64,000 bases of DNA from DASUAL01 sp035763805 (GCA_035763805.1 DASUAL010000128.1:1-64000), one strand, 5' to 3'; counted from the first letter of the stretch, positions 26,991 through 35,765 are shown. The notes: generated by a model from the letters alone, not told the origin. Numbers and translations: made by a program.

Positions 26991-28153
26991 CAGGCCCCCT
27001 CCTCCGCCACGGACCCGGCGACGATGTGACCGCGGTCGAGCACGAAGAACAGCGGAATCGCGAGCAGCACGTTCAGCCCGAACAACGCGAGGCCGAAGCG
27101 CGTGTCGTAAGCCCAGCCCAGGCGGTCGTGCAGCAGCCAGATGGCCGACGCGAGGACGGTGATGTATCCAAGGGCGAGCGGCAGCATGACCTTCCACCCC
27201 AGCGCCATCAGCTGATCGTAGCGGAACCGCGGCAGAGTCCACCGGACCCAGATGAAGAGGAACAGGAACATGGCCACCTTGAGCGAAAACGTCGCGAGGG
27301 TCGCGAGAGTCTTCGGGAGAGTCCACGGCGGCGCGTTGTCCCAGGTCGTGAACGGGATGTCGTAGCCACCGAAGAACAGCGTGGCCATGAGCGCCGAGGC
27401 GGTGACCATGTTCGAATACTCGGCGATGTAGAACATCGAGAACTTCATCGCGCTGTACTCGGTGTGATAGCCGGCGATCAGCTCGGCCTCGGCCTCCGGG
27501 AGATCGAACGGCAGACGGTTCGTCTCCGCGAACGCCGCCACGATGAAGATGAAGCACGCCAGCGCGAGCGGGAGGATGAACCAGGTGGACTGTTGCTGTC
27601 GGGCGATCACGTCCGTGAGCGTGACGTTGCCCGCCAGCAGCAGCACCGCCACGGTGCTCATGCCCATCGCGATCTCGTACGAGATCATCTGCGCCGACGC
27701 CCGCAGGCCGCCGAGCAGCGAGTACTTGTTGTTGGACGACCACCCGGCGAGCACGATTCCATAGACGCCGAGCGAGCCGAACGCCAGGATGTAGAGCACG
27801 CCGATCGGGAGGTTCGCCACGACCAGGTCCACGGGACCCCACGGGGTCGGCAGCGGCGTCGCGAACGGAATCACGGCGATCGCGAGCAGGGCCGGGACGA
27901 AGGACATGGTCGGCGCGAGCATGAACACCACCTTGTCCGCCTGCGCCGGTAGGGTCTCCTCCTTGAAGAGGTTCTTGAGACCATCGGCCGCCGGCTGCAG
28001 CAGCCCCTGGGGGCCAACGCGGTTCGGGCCCAGCCGGTCCTGCATCCAGGCGCAGATCCTCCGCTCGGCCAGGGTGAGCAGCGCCACCCCTACCATGATC
28101 GCGGTGAAGACGACGACCACCTTGACGAGCGAGGCCACGAGAAAGAAGGTCAC
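26990..28153 (-). CDS. nuoH: NADH-quinone oxidoreductase subunit H
   Basis: Membrane subunit bridging the quinone site and pumps, 387 aa, about eight helices. Marks: ERRICAWMQDRLGPNRVGPQ, GLKNLFKEETLPAQADK, WSSNNKYSLLGGLRASAQMI, and AETNRLPFDLPEAEAELIAG, which include the charged residues of the quinone cavity. GTG start at 28153 overlaps the nuoG stop as GTGA. Confidence 0.96.
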   Translation of the reverse strand: MTFFLVASLVKVVVVFTAIMVGVALLTLAERRICAWMQDRLGPNRVGPQGLLQPAADGLKNLFKEETLPAQADKVVFMLAPTMSFVPALLAIAVIPFATPLPTPWGPVDLVVANLPIGVLYILAFGSLGVYGIVLAGWSSNNKYSLLGGLRASAQMISYEIAMGMSTVAVLLLAGNVTLTDVIARQQQSTWFILPLALACFIFIVAAFAETNRLPFDLPEAEAELIAGYHTEYSAMKFSMFYIAEYSNMVTASALMATLFFGGYDIPFTTWDNAPPWTLPKTLATLATFSLKVAMFLFLFIWVRWTLPRFRYDQLMALGWKVMLPLALGYITVLASAIWLLHDRLGWAYDTRFGLALFGLNVLLAIPLFFVLDRGHIVAGSVAEEGA

Positions 28154-29733
28154 GCCGTGACCCCCGCGGCCGCAGGCGCCGGCCGGGTCGCGACCTGCTT
28201 CCCGGTCATCTCCAGCGCCGCGTGGCTCAGGCCGGCGAATGGCGCCACCGACTGCGCCAGCCGGTCGAACGCATCGCTCGCGCTCGCCATGGGCTCGCCT
28301 CGGCCGAGCACGGCGAGCAGCTCCGCCAGCACCCACCAGGCCGGCCGCGCCATGGCGGGCGCAGGTTTCGCCTGGAAGTAGCGCTGCACCCGGCCGTCGC
28401 GGTTCACGAACGTGCCATCCTCTTCCGCCACGTTGGCGATTGGGAGCACAACGTCCGCGGCGCGCGCGGCGTCGGAGAGTATGGTCCCGAGGTAGAACAG
28501 CGCGCCCGGCGTCTTGACCGTCGTCTCGGGCTCGTCCAGGACGAGCACCACGGCGGCCGACTCCGCCGCCTGGAGCGCCGCCGCGTAGTCGCGGCTGTAG
28601 CCGAGCAGCTCGGCGCCGGTGCCGTTGGGCGCCCGCTCCGCCCGGAGGGCGAGGTTGGGCACACCCGCGAGCGGCGCTTCCTCGCCCATGACGACCTGGA
28701 AGGCGCCGGTCCATTCGAACGGCGCGAGCAGCTCGCGCGCGAGAAACAGCGCCTCCGTGGAGGCCTTCGGAGACACGAGGGCCACGGCCCGGCCGCGCGC
28801 GCCGCGCAACACCATCGCCGCGCGCTCGAGCGCCTCGTCCCAGTCCACCGCTTGCAGCTCGGCCCCTCCGCCGCCTCGTTTCACGAGCGGCGCCTCGATC
28901 CGATCGCCGCGGTTCATCCAGCGGTAGTTCATGCGGCCGTGATCGCAGATGAAGTACTGGTTGACCGCCAGGTTCGGCCGCGGCCGGATGCGCACGACCA
29001 CGTTGTCGCGCGTATCGACGGTGACGTTGCACCCTTGCGAGCACCCGCCGCAGATCGACGCGGTCTTGTCGAGCTCCCAGGCGCGCGCCTTGTGCAGAAA
29101 ATCCTTGGAGAGGAGGGATCCGACGGGGCAGAGATCCACCACGTTGCCCGCCCACGGATGGTCAAGCCGCGCCTCGGGGTGGACGCCGATGTAGGCGCGA
29201 TCGCCGCGCTCGGAGACGTTCAGCACCGGTTCTCTCGCGATGTCTTCCATGAAGCGCACGCACCGCGTGCACAAGATGCAGCGGTTCGGTACGTACAGCA
29301 CGTCCGGCCCGAAGTCCTCGGCAGGGTTGAAGCGCTTCGGGTACTCCGGGCTGTAGCGCGTCGCCGGCCGCCCCTCCTGGAAGGTGAAGTCCTGCAGCTC
29401 GCATTCCCCCGACTGATCGCAGATCGGGCAGTCGAGCGGATGGTTGATAAGCAACAGCTCGAGCACGCCCATGCGGGCGCTCTTCGCCTGCGCCGTCTGC
29501 GTGCGCACCACCATGCCCTCGGCCACCTGGGTGGCGCAAGCAATCTGGAGCTTGGGCGCCTTCTCGATGTCGACGAGGCACATGCGGCACACGCCCGCCA
29601 CGGGGAGCCCCGGGTGGTAGCAGTAGTGCGGGACCAGCACGCCCGCCTGCTTCGCCGCCTCGATCACCAGCGTCCCCTTCGGGACGCCGACGGGGACCCC
29701 GTCGATCGTCAAGGTCACCAGGTCTTCAGGCAT
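28150..29733 (-). CDS. nuoG: NADH-quinone oxidoreductase subunit G, compact form
   Basis: Iron-sulfur subunit of complex I, 527 aa, versus roughly 700-900 in many bacteria. N-terminal half is complete: [2Fe-2S] N1b (HYCYHPGLPVAGVCRMCLVD, later ACAT), the His-Cys N5 region (CPICDQSGECELQD), and N4 (RCILCTRCVRFMED ... VVDLCPVG). A further CX2CX3C plus a distant Cys (ICGGCSQGCNV ... FICDHGR) matches cluster N7, found in some bacteria. The molybdopterin-like C-terminal domain is much reduced but keeps DVVLPIANVAEEDGTFVN. It starts with ATG at 29733 and ends overlapping nuoH. Confidence 0.93.
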   Translation of the reverse strand: MPEDLVTLTIDGVPVGVPKGTLVIEAAKQAGVLVPHYCYHPGLPVAGVCRMCLVDIEKAPKLQIACATQVAEGMVVRTQTAQAKSARMGVLELLLINHPLDCPICDQSGECELQDFTFQEGRPATRYSPEYPKRFNPAEDFGPDVLYVPNRCILCTRCVRFMEDIAREPVLNVSERGDRAYIGVHPEARLDHPWAGNVVDLCPVGSLLSKDFLHKARAWELDKTASICGGCSQGCNVTVDTRDNVVVRIRPRPNLAVNQYFICDHGRMNYRWMNRGDRIEAPLVKRGGGGAELQAVDWDEALERAAMVLRGARGRAVALVSPKASTEALFLARELLAPFEWTGAFQVVMGEEAPLAGVPNLALRAERAPNGTGAELLGYSRDYAAALQAAESAAVVLVLDEPETTVKTPGALFYLGTILSDAARAADVVLPIANVAEEDGTFVNRDGRVQRYFQAKPAPAMARPAWWVLAELLAVLGRGEPMASASDAFDRLAQSVAPFAGLSHAALEMTGKQVATRPAPAAAGVTA

Positions 29734-29748
29734 TCCCCGTTCCCTGCC

Positions 29749-31029
29749 TCACGCCACCAGGACGGTGCGCTTGCGGCCCGTGATGTAGTCCTCGAACTCG
29801 TGCCTGAACTTCTTGATGCCCGAGACGACCGGCGCCGCGCAAGAGTCCGACAACACGCAGATGGTCTTACCGGTCATGTTCTCCGAGAGATCGAGCAGCA
29901 GATCGAGGTCGGACGTCTTGCCCTGCCCGGCGAGGATGCGCTCGATGATCTTGGTCGTCCAGGCCGTGCCTTCGCGACACTGCGTGCACTGGGCGCACGA
30001 TTCGTGCGCGTAGAAGCGCGCCAGGCGCATGATCTGATAGACCATGTCGGCCGTGTCGTCGAAGACGATCACGCCGCCCGAGCCGAGCATCGTGCCTTGC
30101 TCGACGCAGCCCTCATAGTCGAGGAGGCAGCGCTCGGACTCCTCGCGGTTCAGAATCGGCACCGACGAGCCCCCAGGGATGCACGCCTTGAGGGTGCGGC
30201 CCGGCCGCATCCCGCCGCACAGGTCGTACAGCAGGTCCTTGAGCGGGAATCCCATGGTCACTTCGTAGTTCCCGGGCTTCTGCACGTGCCCGCAGACGGA
30301 GAAGAGCTTCGTGCCCGTGCTCTTAGGGTTCGAGAGCGTCATCGCCTTGTACCAGGCAGCGCCCTGCTTGATGATGTGGGGCACGGCGGCGAGGGTCTCG
30401 ACGTTGTTGATCGTGGTCGGCATGCCGAACACGCCGAACGCCGCCGGGAACGGCGGCTTGATCCGCGGGTTGCCGCGCTTGCCCTCGATCGAGTTCATCA
30501 GCGCGGTTTCTTCGCCGCAGATGTACGCGCCCGCGCCGCGGTGGAGGTAGACCTTCAGATCGCCGAACACGTGCGCGGCGTTTGCCTCGGCGAGCGCCCT
30601 CTCCATGATCGCGTACGGCTCGGTGAACTCGCCGCGGATATAGATGTAGGCGACCTCGGCCTGGATCGCCCGCATCGCGATCGCCGTCCCCTCGAGCAGG
30701 GCATGCGGCGTCCACCGCATGATCTCGCGGTCCTTGAACGTCCCGGGTTCGGATTCATCGGCGTTCACGCAGAGGTAGTGCGGCTTCTTCTTGTCCTTGG
30801 GCATGAACGACCACTTGAGCCCGGTGGGGAAGCCCGCGCCGCCGCGGCCCCTGAGCCCCGATTCCTTCACGACGTCGGTGATCGCGGCGGGGGCCATCGC
30901 CTGAGCCTGCTGCCATGCCTCGTACCCGCCCCGCTTCGCCCACCCCTTGTAGGTCTTCGCCTCGGGGTCGCCGAAGTATCTGGAGAGGAGAACCGTTTCT
31001 CTGGGGTGCGGCTTGTACGGGTAGCCCAT
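29749..31029 (-). CDS. nuoF: NADH-quinone oxidoreductase subunit F
   Basis: NADH- and FMN-binding subunit with cluster N3, 426 aa. NADH/FMN loops GLRGRGGAGFPTGLKWSFMP and YICGEETALMNSIEGKRG; the [4Fe-4S] motif is ESCAQCTQCREGTAW near residue 345, plus the distant Cys in ICVLSDSCAAPV. Start ATG at 31029. The 149-bp spacer to nuoE holds a palindromic repeat element, the only large break between nuoB and nuoN. Confidence 0.96.
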   Translation of the reverse strand: MGYPYKPHPRETVLLSRYFGDPEAKTYKGWAKRGGYEAWQQAQAMAPAAITDVVKESGLRGRGGAGFPTGLKWSFMPKDKKKPHYLCVNADESEPGTFKDREIMRWTPHALLEGTAIAMRAIQAEVAYIYIRGEFTEPYAIMERALAEANAAHVFGDLKVYLHRGAGAYICGEETALMNSIEGKRGNPRIKPPFPAAFGVFGMPTTINNVETLAAVPHIIKQGAAWYKAMTLSNPKSTGTKLFSVCGHVQKPGNYEVTMGFPLKDLLYDLCGGMRPGRTLKACIPGGSSVPILNREESERCLLDYEGCVEQGTMLGSGGVIVFDDTADMVYQIMRLARFYAHESCAQCTQCREGTAWTTKIIERILAGQGKTSDLDLLLDLSENMTGKTICVLSDSCAAPVVSGIKKFRHEFEDYITGRKRTVLVA

Positions 31030-31052
31030 CTACGTCCCCCCCCTTCCCGACC

Positions 31053-31172
31053 GAATGCGGAATGCGGAATGCGGAGTGCGGAATGCTTCGGGCCGGCGTC
31101 GAACCTCACGGTCCGCTCCGCGGATCGAACCTGCCACGTCAATCCCGCGTTCCGCACTCCGCACTGCGCACT
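31053..31172. repeat. Palindromic heptamer repeat element in nuoE-nuoF spacer
   Basis: Left arm 31053-31086 is four to five tandem 7-bp units (AATGCGG three times, AGTGCGG, AATGC). Right arm 31147-31172 is the inverted equivalent (CGTTCCGC, ACTCCGC, ACTGCGC, ACTCGC). The variant AGTGCGG unit on the left is mirrored by CCGCACT on the right, so the arms can pair. About 60 bp lie between the arms. The same heptamer builds the element inside comF at 57344-57421. It fills most of the non-coding gap between nuoE and nuoF; no gene is visible in it. Confidence 0.85.
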
Positions 31173-31178
31173 CGCAGC

Positions 31179-31700
31179 TCACTTGTATTTCCTCAGGAGG
31201 TCCGCCACGCGCTCTGGCGTGACGGACTCGATGAATTCGTCGTTGATCAGCACCGGCGTGGCGAATCCGCACGCCCCGAGACACTCCACCTCGATCACCG
31301 TCCACTTCCCATCCGGGCTCGTGGCCCCGAGCTCCTTCGCCCCGGTGTGCTCCAGGAACGCCTTCACCACGCCCTCGGCGCCGCAGATGTTACACGGCGA
31401 CGTCGTGCACACCTGGACGAAGTTGTCTCCCACGGGGTGCTGATGATACATCGTGTAAAACGTCACGACGCCCTTGACGTAGGCGGGTGTGAGCCCCAAC
31501 ACCTCGGCCGTTTCGGCCATGTTGCGGTCGGAGATCCAGCCGCGCTGCTGCTGCACCAACCATAGTGCCGGCAACAGCGCGGCCTGCTTCGTGGGATAGC
31601 GCGTGAGGATCTCGTGCAGCTGTTCGAGAACCTTGCCGGTGAAGACCGGCTGGTATTCCTCCGTCCCCGCCTGGGCAGTCGAGTGCCCGCCCGCGCTCAT
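31179..31700 (-). CDS. nuoE: NADH-quinone oxidoreductase subunit E
   Basis: 24-kDa thioredoxin-fold subunit with [2Fe-2S] cluster N1a, 173 aa. The four ligands are in QVCTTSPCNICGAE and ECLGACGFATPV. The helical N-terminal part LPALWLVQQQRGWIS is typical. ATG at 31700 overlaps the nuoD stop as ATGA. Confidence 0.96.
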   Translation of the reverse strand: MSAGGHSTAQAGTEEYQPVFTGKVLEQLHEILTRYPTKQAALLPALWLVQQQRGWISDRNMAETAEVLGLTPAYVKGVVTFYTMYHQHPVGDNFVQVCTTSPCNICGAEGVVKAFLEHTGAKELGATSPDGKWTVIEVECLGACGFATPVLINDEFIESVTPERVADLLRKYK

Positions 31701-32983
31701 CGATCCACCTCACCCATCACGATGTCCACCGATGCGTTGATCGCGATCAGGTCCGAGAGCAGGTGCCCTTCGGCCATTTTCGACAGCGCCGCCAGGTTGA
31801 TGAAGGACGGCGGCCGGATGCGCCACCGCACCGGCTTCGCGGTTCCGTCGGACACCAGGTAATTGCCAAGCTCCCCCTTCGGGTTCTCGATTCCGGCATA
31901 TGCCTCGCCCACCGGGGCCTTCACGCCCTCCATGACCTGCTTGAAGTGGTAGATCATCGCCTCCATGTCGCTCATCGCGCGCGACTTGGGCGGCAGAATC
32001 ACGCGCGGGTCGTCCACGTTGACCGGGCCTCCGGGAAGCCGGTCCAGCGCCTGCCGGAGGATCCGGTTCGACTGATGGCACTCCTCGAGCCGAACCAGGT
32101 AGCGGTCGTAGACATCGCCGTGCTCCCCCACCGGCACATCGAAGTCGTACGTCTCGTACCCGAGGTACGGCCGGTCCTTGCGCACGTCGTAGGCGACGCC
32201 GCTGGCGCGCAGCATGGGTCCGGAGAACGAATAGTTGACCGCCTCCGCCGCCGTCATCACGCCCACGCCCTGCGTGCGGCCGACCCACACGGCGTTCTTC
32301 GTCAGGACCCGGTCGATCTCATGCAGGGTCTTCGGAAATGTGTCGGTGAAATGGCGCAGCCCATCGACGAACTTGTCGGGAACGTCGGCCATCATGCCGC
32401 CGACGCGCGTCACGCTGGTGGTGAGGCGGGCGCCGGTCCACATCTCCTGGAGGTTGTAGATCCGCTCGCGCTCTTGGAACGCCCATAGGAAGGGCGTGAA
32501 CGCGCCGAGGTCGATGGAGGTCGTGCCGAGCCAGACCATGTGCGAGATGATGCGACTCATCTCGCACGCGAGCACCCGCAGCACCGTGCAGCGGGGTGTG
32601 ATCTCGATCCCCATCAGCTGCTCGGCCGCGAGCGCAAAGCCGACGTTGTTGGCCATCGGCGACAGATAATCCGTGCGGTCCGTGAGCGGGATGATCTGGT
32701 TGTAGTGACGATACTCGCCGAGCTTCTCGAAACCGGAATGCAGGTACCCGATGTGGGGGATCACCCGGACCACCGTCTCGCCGTCGAGCTCGACGACCAG
32801 CCGCAGCACGCCGTGCGTCGCCGGGTGCTGCGGCCCGAGGTTGATGAGCATGTGCTCGCCGGCTGCCTCGGGCGCGTCGGCGACGGCCGGATCGCCGGCG
32901 ACGCCGAGCGGCACACGCAGCCGCTCACCTTGCGCGCCCAGGCCGGGCGTGGCGACCTCGAATTCGACGGTCCGTTTGCTCAT
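31697..32983 (-). CDS. nuoD: NADH-quinone oxidoreductase subunit D
   Basis: 49-kDa subunit lining the quinone site, 428 aa. NLGPQHPATHGVLRL, PHIGYLHSGFEKLGEYRHYN and SDMEAMIYHFKQVMEG are the family marks; the C-terminus ends DIVMGEVDR as in most NuoD. An N-terminal extension of about 44 residues precedes the conserved domain. ATG at 32983 overlaps the nuoC stop as ATGA. NuoC and NuoD are separate here, unlike the enterobacterial fusion. Confidence 0.96.
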   Translation of the reverse strand: MSKRTVEFEVATPGLGAQGERLRVPLGVAGDPAVADAPEAAGEHMLINLGPQHPATHGVLRLVVELDGETVVRVIPHIGYLHSGFEKLGEYRHYNQIIPLTDRTDYLSPMANNVGFALAAEQLMGIEITPRCTVLRVLACEMSRIISHMVWLGTTSIDLGAFTPFLWAFQERERIYNLQEMWTGARLTTSVTRVGGMMADVPDKFVDGLRHFTDTFPKTLHEIDRVLTKNAVWVGRTQGVGVMTAAEAVNYSFSGPMLRASGVAYDVRKDRPYLGYETYDFDVPVGEHGDVYDRYLVRLEECHQSNRILRQALDRLPGGPVNVDDPRVILPPKSRAMSDMEAMIYHFKQVMEGVKAPVGEAYAGIENPKGELGNYLVSDGTAKPVRWRIRPPSFINLAALSKMAEGHLLSDLIAINASVDIVMGEVDR

Positions 32984-33597
32984 TCGGAATAGGGGAGCTT
33001 GCCGCGCTCGCCCCGGCGCAGCCGCTCTTTCATGTCCTCGGGAAGCTCGTCGAACGCCTCGGCGATGGACAGCTCTTCCATGGAGTAGTGTGCTTCCGGG
33101 TTGGCGGCGAGCGCCTGGCGCACCTGCTCGGCGCGGCTGAATCGGCCGCGCAGCGGGAAATCCTTGCGCAGCGGGTGGCCTTCGGCGTACGTCTCCCACA
33201 TCAAGATGCGGCGCAGGTCGGAATGCCCGCGGAAGGTGATCCCGAACATGTCGTAGACTTCCCGCTCCAGCCAGTTCGCACCCTGCCACACGGGCACGAC
33301 CGAGTCGACGACGAGCTCCTGGTCCCTGGGCAATTCGACCTTCACGCGAAGATCTGCGCGCCGGTGCAGCGAGCGCAGGAAGTAGACCACCTCGAGCGCC
33401 CGCTCGGTGTCGCGGTACTCGACGGCGGTGACGTCCACGAGGTAGTTGTACTCCTCGCCCGGCGTCTCCTTCAGCCACTTGAGGATGTCGGGAGCCCGCA
33501 CGCGATCGACGTACACGATCGTGTCGCCGCACACGTCGAGAGCGCGGCCGATCGCGGTGCCAAAGGTCGCTCGGAGCGCGTCGACGGACGAGTTCAC
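32980..33597 (-). CDS. nuoC: NADH-quinone oxidoreductase subunit C
   Basis: 30-kDa hydrophilic subunit, 205 aa. The signature WLEREVYDMFGITFRGHSDL followed by RRILMWETYAEGHPLRKDFP is clear. GTG at 33597 overlaps the nuoB stop as GTGA; the frame is open upstream only through antisense-like nuoB sequence. Residues after about 150 form a charged tail. Confidence 0.95.
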   Translation of the reverse strand: MNSSVDALRATFGTAIGRALDVCGDTIVYVDRVRAPDILKWLKETPGEEYNYLVDVTAVEYRDTERALEVVYFLRSLHRRADLRVKVELPRDQELVVDSVVPVWQGANWLEREVYDMFGITFRGHSDLRRILMWETYAEGHPLRKDFPLRGRFSRAEQVRQALAANPEAHYSMEELSIAEAFDELPEDMKERLRRGERGKLPYSE

Positions 33598-34214
33598 GCC
33601 GACCGGAACTGGTGGATGGAGTTCCCGAAGGGCTCTGAAAGCTCGTCGATCTGCTCGGGCGGGAGCCGCAGGCCACGCTCGTCGAGCGACTCCTCTTCGC
33701 GCCGCCGGACCGTGTCGAACAGCGACTCGCCTTTGATTTTCTTGTGCAGCAGCAACACGCCGTACAACAAACCTTCGGGCCGCGGCGGGCACCCGGGGAC
33801 GTAGACGTCCACCGGCACAATCGTGTCGATCCCCTGCACCATAGCGTAGTTGTCGAAGATCCCGCCCGTCGAGGCACACGCGCCCATCGAGATCACCCAC
33901 TTGGGCTGCGGCATCTGATCGTAGATCCGCCGGATCACCGGAGCGAGCTTGAACGGCAGCCGGCCGGCGCAGATCAGCACGTCGGCCTGCCTGGGAGAGA
34001 ACGCTTGGCGCTCCATCCCGAAACGGGCGAAGTCGAACCGGGACGCCGCAGTCGCCATGAACTCGATGGCGCAGCAGGCGGTGCCGAACGGCATGGGCCA
34101 GAGCGAGTTCGCACGCGAGGCATTGACCGCCCAGTCGACCAGATCCTTGACGCGGGCGAGGAGATAGTTCGGGCTTTGACCCGCGACTTCCTTCGTTTCG
34201 ATGACGCGCTTCAC
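33594..34214 (-). CDS. nuoB: NADH-quinone oxidoreductase subunit B
   Basis: Subunit with cluster N2, next to the quinone site, 206 aa. Cluster ligands are in FGTACCAIEFM (the tandem Cys pair), SMGACASTGG and YVPGCPPRPE. GTG start at 34214 begins VKRVIETKEVAG; the codon before it is GTC, and the longer open frame upstream is the repeat element, not protein. The start lies 12 bp from the edge of the 112-bp palindrome. A C-terminal extension (EIIDEL-like LPPEQIDELSEP) follows the conserved domain. Confidence 0.95.
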   Translation of the reverse strand: MKRVIETKEVAGQSPNYLLARVKDLVDWAVNASRANSLWPMPFGTACCAIEFMATAASRFDFARFGMERQAFSPRQADVLICAGRLPFKLAPVIRRIYDQMPQPKWVISMGACASTGGIFDNYAMVQGIDTIVPVDVYVPGCPPRPEGLLYGVLLLHKKIKGESLFDTVRRREEESLDERGLRLPPEQIDELSEPFGNSIHQFRSA

Positions 34215-34226
34215 GACACCATGCCC

Positions 34227-34338
34227 CGTTGAGGAACGACGTCGAGGGAAACCGTGGAGGAGAACCGTGGAGGAACGACGTCGACGTCGTCCCTCAACGT
34301 ACTCCCTCCACGTACTTCCTGAGCGGTTTCCCTCCACG
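34227..34338. repeat. 112-bp palindrome of tandem 13/14-bp units between nuoA and nuoB
   Basis: Two arms of exactly 56 bp, 34227-34282 and 34283-34338, meet without a spacer at GACGTC|GACGTC; the central 16 bp (34275-34290) are perfectly self-complementary. Read outward, each arm is four units of 13-14 bp of the type GTGGAGGAGAACC. Units 1, 3 and 4 match well between the arms; unit 2 has diverged. On the transcript this can fold into a long hairpin between nuoA and nuoB. It occupies nearly the whole 133-bp gap and there is no gene in it. Confidence 0.85.
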
Positions 34339-34347
34339 CCTTTTGCT

Positions 34348-34728
34348 TCAGTCCCATTGCAGCGCTCCCCGCTTCCACACATACACGTACCCGACCGCCA
34401 GTATCAGCATGAAGACCAGCATCTCCACGAGCAGAAATCCCATCCCCGGCCCCCCAGCCACCGCCCCGGCGCGCAGATAGATCGTCCCCCAAGGGATCAG
34501 GAATACCGTCTCGATGTCGAAAATGATGAACAGCATCGCGACGAGATAGAACTTCACCGAGAACCGCTCGCGGGCGCTCCCGAGTGGCGGCATGCCGCTC
34601 TCGTAGGGCGCCTCCTTCAGCGCGGTCGGCCTGTGGGGCGCGAGCAGGTGCGACAGCCCGATGAGCAACGCCGCGTTGAACGCGACGAAGGCGAGGAGAA
34701 TGAGGAAGGAGAGGTAGGGCTGGTTCAT
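34348..34728 (-). CDS. nuoA: NADH-quinone oxidoreductase subunit A
   Basis: Three-helix membrane subunit, 126 aa, first gene of the nuo operon. KEAPYESGMPPLGSARERFS and YLVAMLFIIFDIETVFLIPW are the family signatures, containing the conserved Glu/Asp of the loop and second helix. ATG at 34728. No clear Shine-Dalgarno sequence precedes it; a sigma-70-like promoter lies 33-62 bp upstream. Confidence 0.96.
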   Translation of the reverse strand: MNQPYLSFLILLAFVAFNAALLIGLSHLLAPHRPTALKEAPYESGMPPLGSARERFSVKFYLVAMLFIIFDIETVFLIPWGTIYLRAGAVAGGPGMGFLLVEMLVFMLILAVGYVYVWKRGALQWD

Positions 34729-34760
34729 GAGTTCGTGAAAAAATTCACTTAACGGCGGAA

Positions 34761-34790
34761 ACGTATCCGCAGCGGCCCCCCTTTGTCAAC
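34761..34790 (-). promoter_or_regulatory. Probable sigma-70 promoter of the nuo operon
   Basis: On the minus strand TTGACA (34790-34785), an 18-bp spacer, and TACGTT (34766-34761). The -35 box is a perfect consensus; the -10 is weak. It stands about 32 bp before the nuoA start in the AT-richer gap after gnd, the only place in the operon where such a box is seen. Confidence 0.5.
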
Positions 34791-34841
34791 CGAATCGAGT
34801 GACGTAAGTGATGATGGCGCGCACGGTTCCGCGTACCGCGG

Positions 34842-35741
34842 TCACTTGGTCTTCAGTGCGTGCCCGCCGAACTCGTTGCGGAGCGCCGCGATGACCTTGG
34901 CAGCGAAGGACTCATCCTGCCGCGACCGCAACCGCTCGAGCAGCGAGAGCGTGATCACCGGCGCCGGCACGTCGAGGTCGATCGCCTCCTGTACGACCCA
35001 GCGCCCTTCCCCCGAATCCTCCACATAGCCTCGGATCGCAGCGAGCCGGCCGTCCTTCGCCAACACCTGTTCGGCAAGCTCGTTCAGCCAGGAACGCACC
35101 ACGCTGCCGTGGTTCCAGAGCCTCGCGATCTGACGCAAGTTGAGCTCGAACGCCTTCGAGGAGTGCAGGATCTCGTAACCCTCGGCGTACGCCTGCAGCA
35201 ACCCGTACTCGATCCCGTTGTGCACCATCTTCACGTAGTGCCCCGCGCCAGGCGGGCCCACGTGCGCGTAGCCCTCGGTCGGCGCCAGCGTCTTGAAGAC
35301 CGGCTCGCAGTGCTGGAAAGCCGTGGCTGAGGCTCCGACCATCAAACAGTAGCCGCCGGTGAGCCCCCAGATCCCGCCGCTCGTCCCGGCGTCCACGAAC
35401 TCGATCCCCTTCACCTGGAGTTGTTCCGCGCGGCGCATCGAGTCGCGGAAGTTCGAGTTTCCGCCATCAATGACGATGTCTCCCCTCGCGAGCAGCGGGC
35501 TCAGCTGATCGATCGTACTCTGGGTGGGCGCACCGGCGGGCACCATGATCCAGACGACGCGTGGAGGCGCAATCCGCCGGCAGAGGTCGCCGAGATCCAC
35601 GGCCCCTTGCACTCCGCTCGGCAGGTGCGCCTTCACTGCCTGGGGGTTCACGTCATACACGACCAGGTGGTGGCCGCCCTCCGCGAGTCGCTGGACCATG
35701 TTGCCGCCCATCCGCCCGAGGCCGATCATGCCGAGTTGCAT
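34842..35741 (-). CDS. gnd: 6-phosphogluconate dehydrogenase, short NAD-type
   Basis: Decarboxylating 6-phosphogluconate dehydrogenase of the roughly 300-aa class (299 aa), making ribulose 5-phosphate. Rossmann loop GMIGLGRMGGNMV at the N-terminus; Asp30 at the end of the second strand (VVYDVNP) indicates NAD rather than NADP. Substrate motifs IDGGNSNFRDSMRRAE, GTSGGIWGLTGGYCLM and the catalytic Lys in HYVKMVHNGIEYG are present. ATG at 35741, 24 bp from the glk stop. With pgl and glk upstream it forms a sugar-oxidation operon; glucose-6-phosphate dehydrogenase is not in the window. Confidence 0.92.
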   Translation of the reverse strand: MQLGMIGLGRMGGNMVQRLAEGGHHLVVYDVNPQAVKAHLPSGVQGAVDLGDLCRRIAPPRVVWIMVPAGAPTQSTIDQLSPLLARGDIVIDGGNSNFRDSMRRAEQLQVKGIEFVDAGTSGGIWGLTGGYCLMVGASATAFQHCEPVFKTLAPTEGYAHVGPPGAGHYVKMVHNGIEYGLLQAYAEGYEILHSSKAFELNLRQIARLWNHGSVVRSWLNELAEQVLAKDGRLAAIRGYVEDSGEGRWVVQEAIDLDVPAPVITLSLLERLRSRQDESFAAKVIAALRNEFGGHALKTK

Positions 35742-35765
35742 TGTTGCTTCTCCTCCGTCCTTTCG

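Noticed and set aside
28222..31443. A plus-strand open frame of more than 1000 codons opposite nuoG, nuoF and nuoE
   Set aside because: It is antisense to three certain genes, is His/Arg/Asp-rich as expected from reverse reading of GC-rich codons, and has no recognisable domain.
34800..34841. Short hairpin (CCGCG...CGCGG) after gnd as a terminator
   Set aside because: A 5-bp stem without a T tract; not enough to call.
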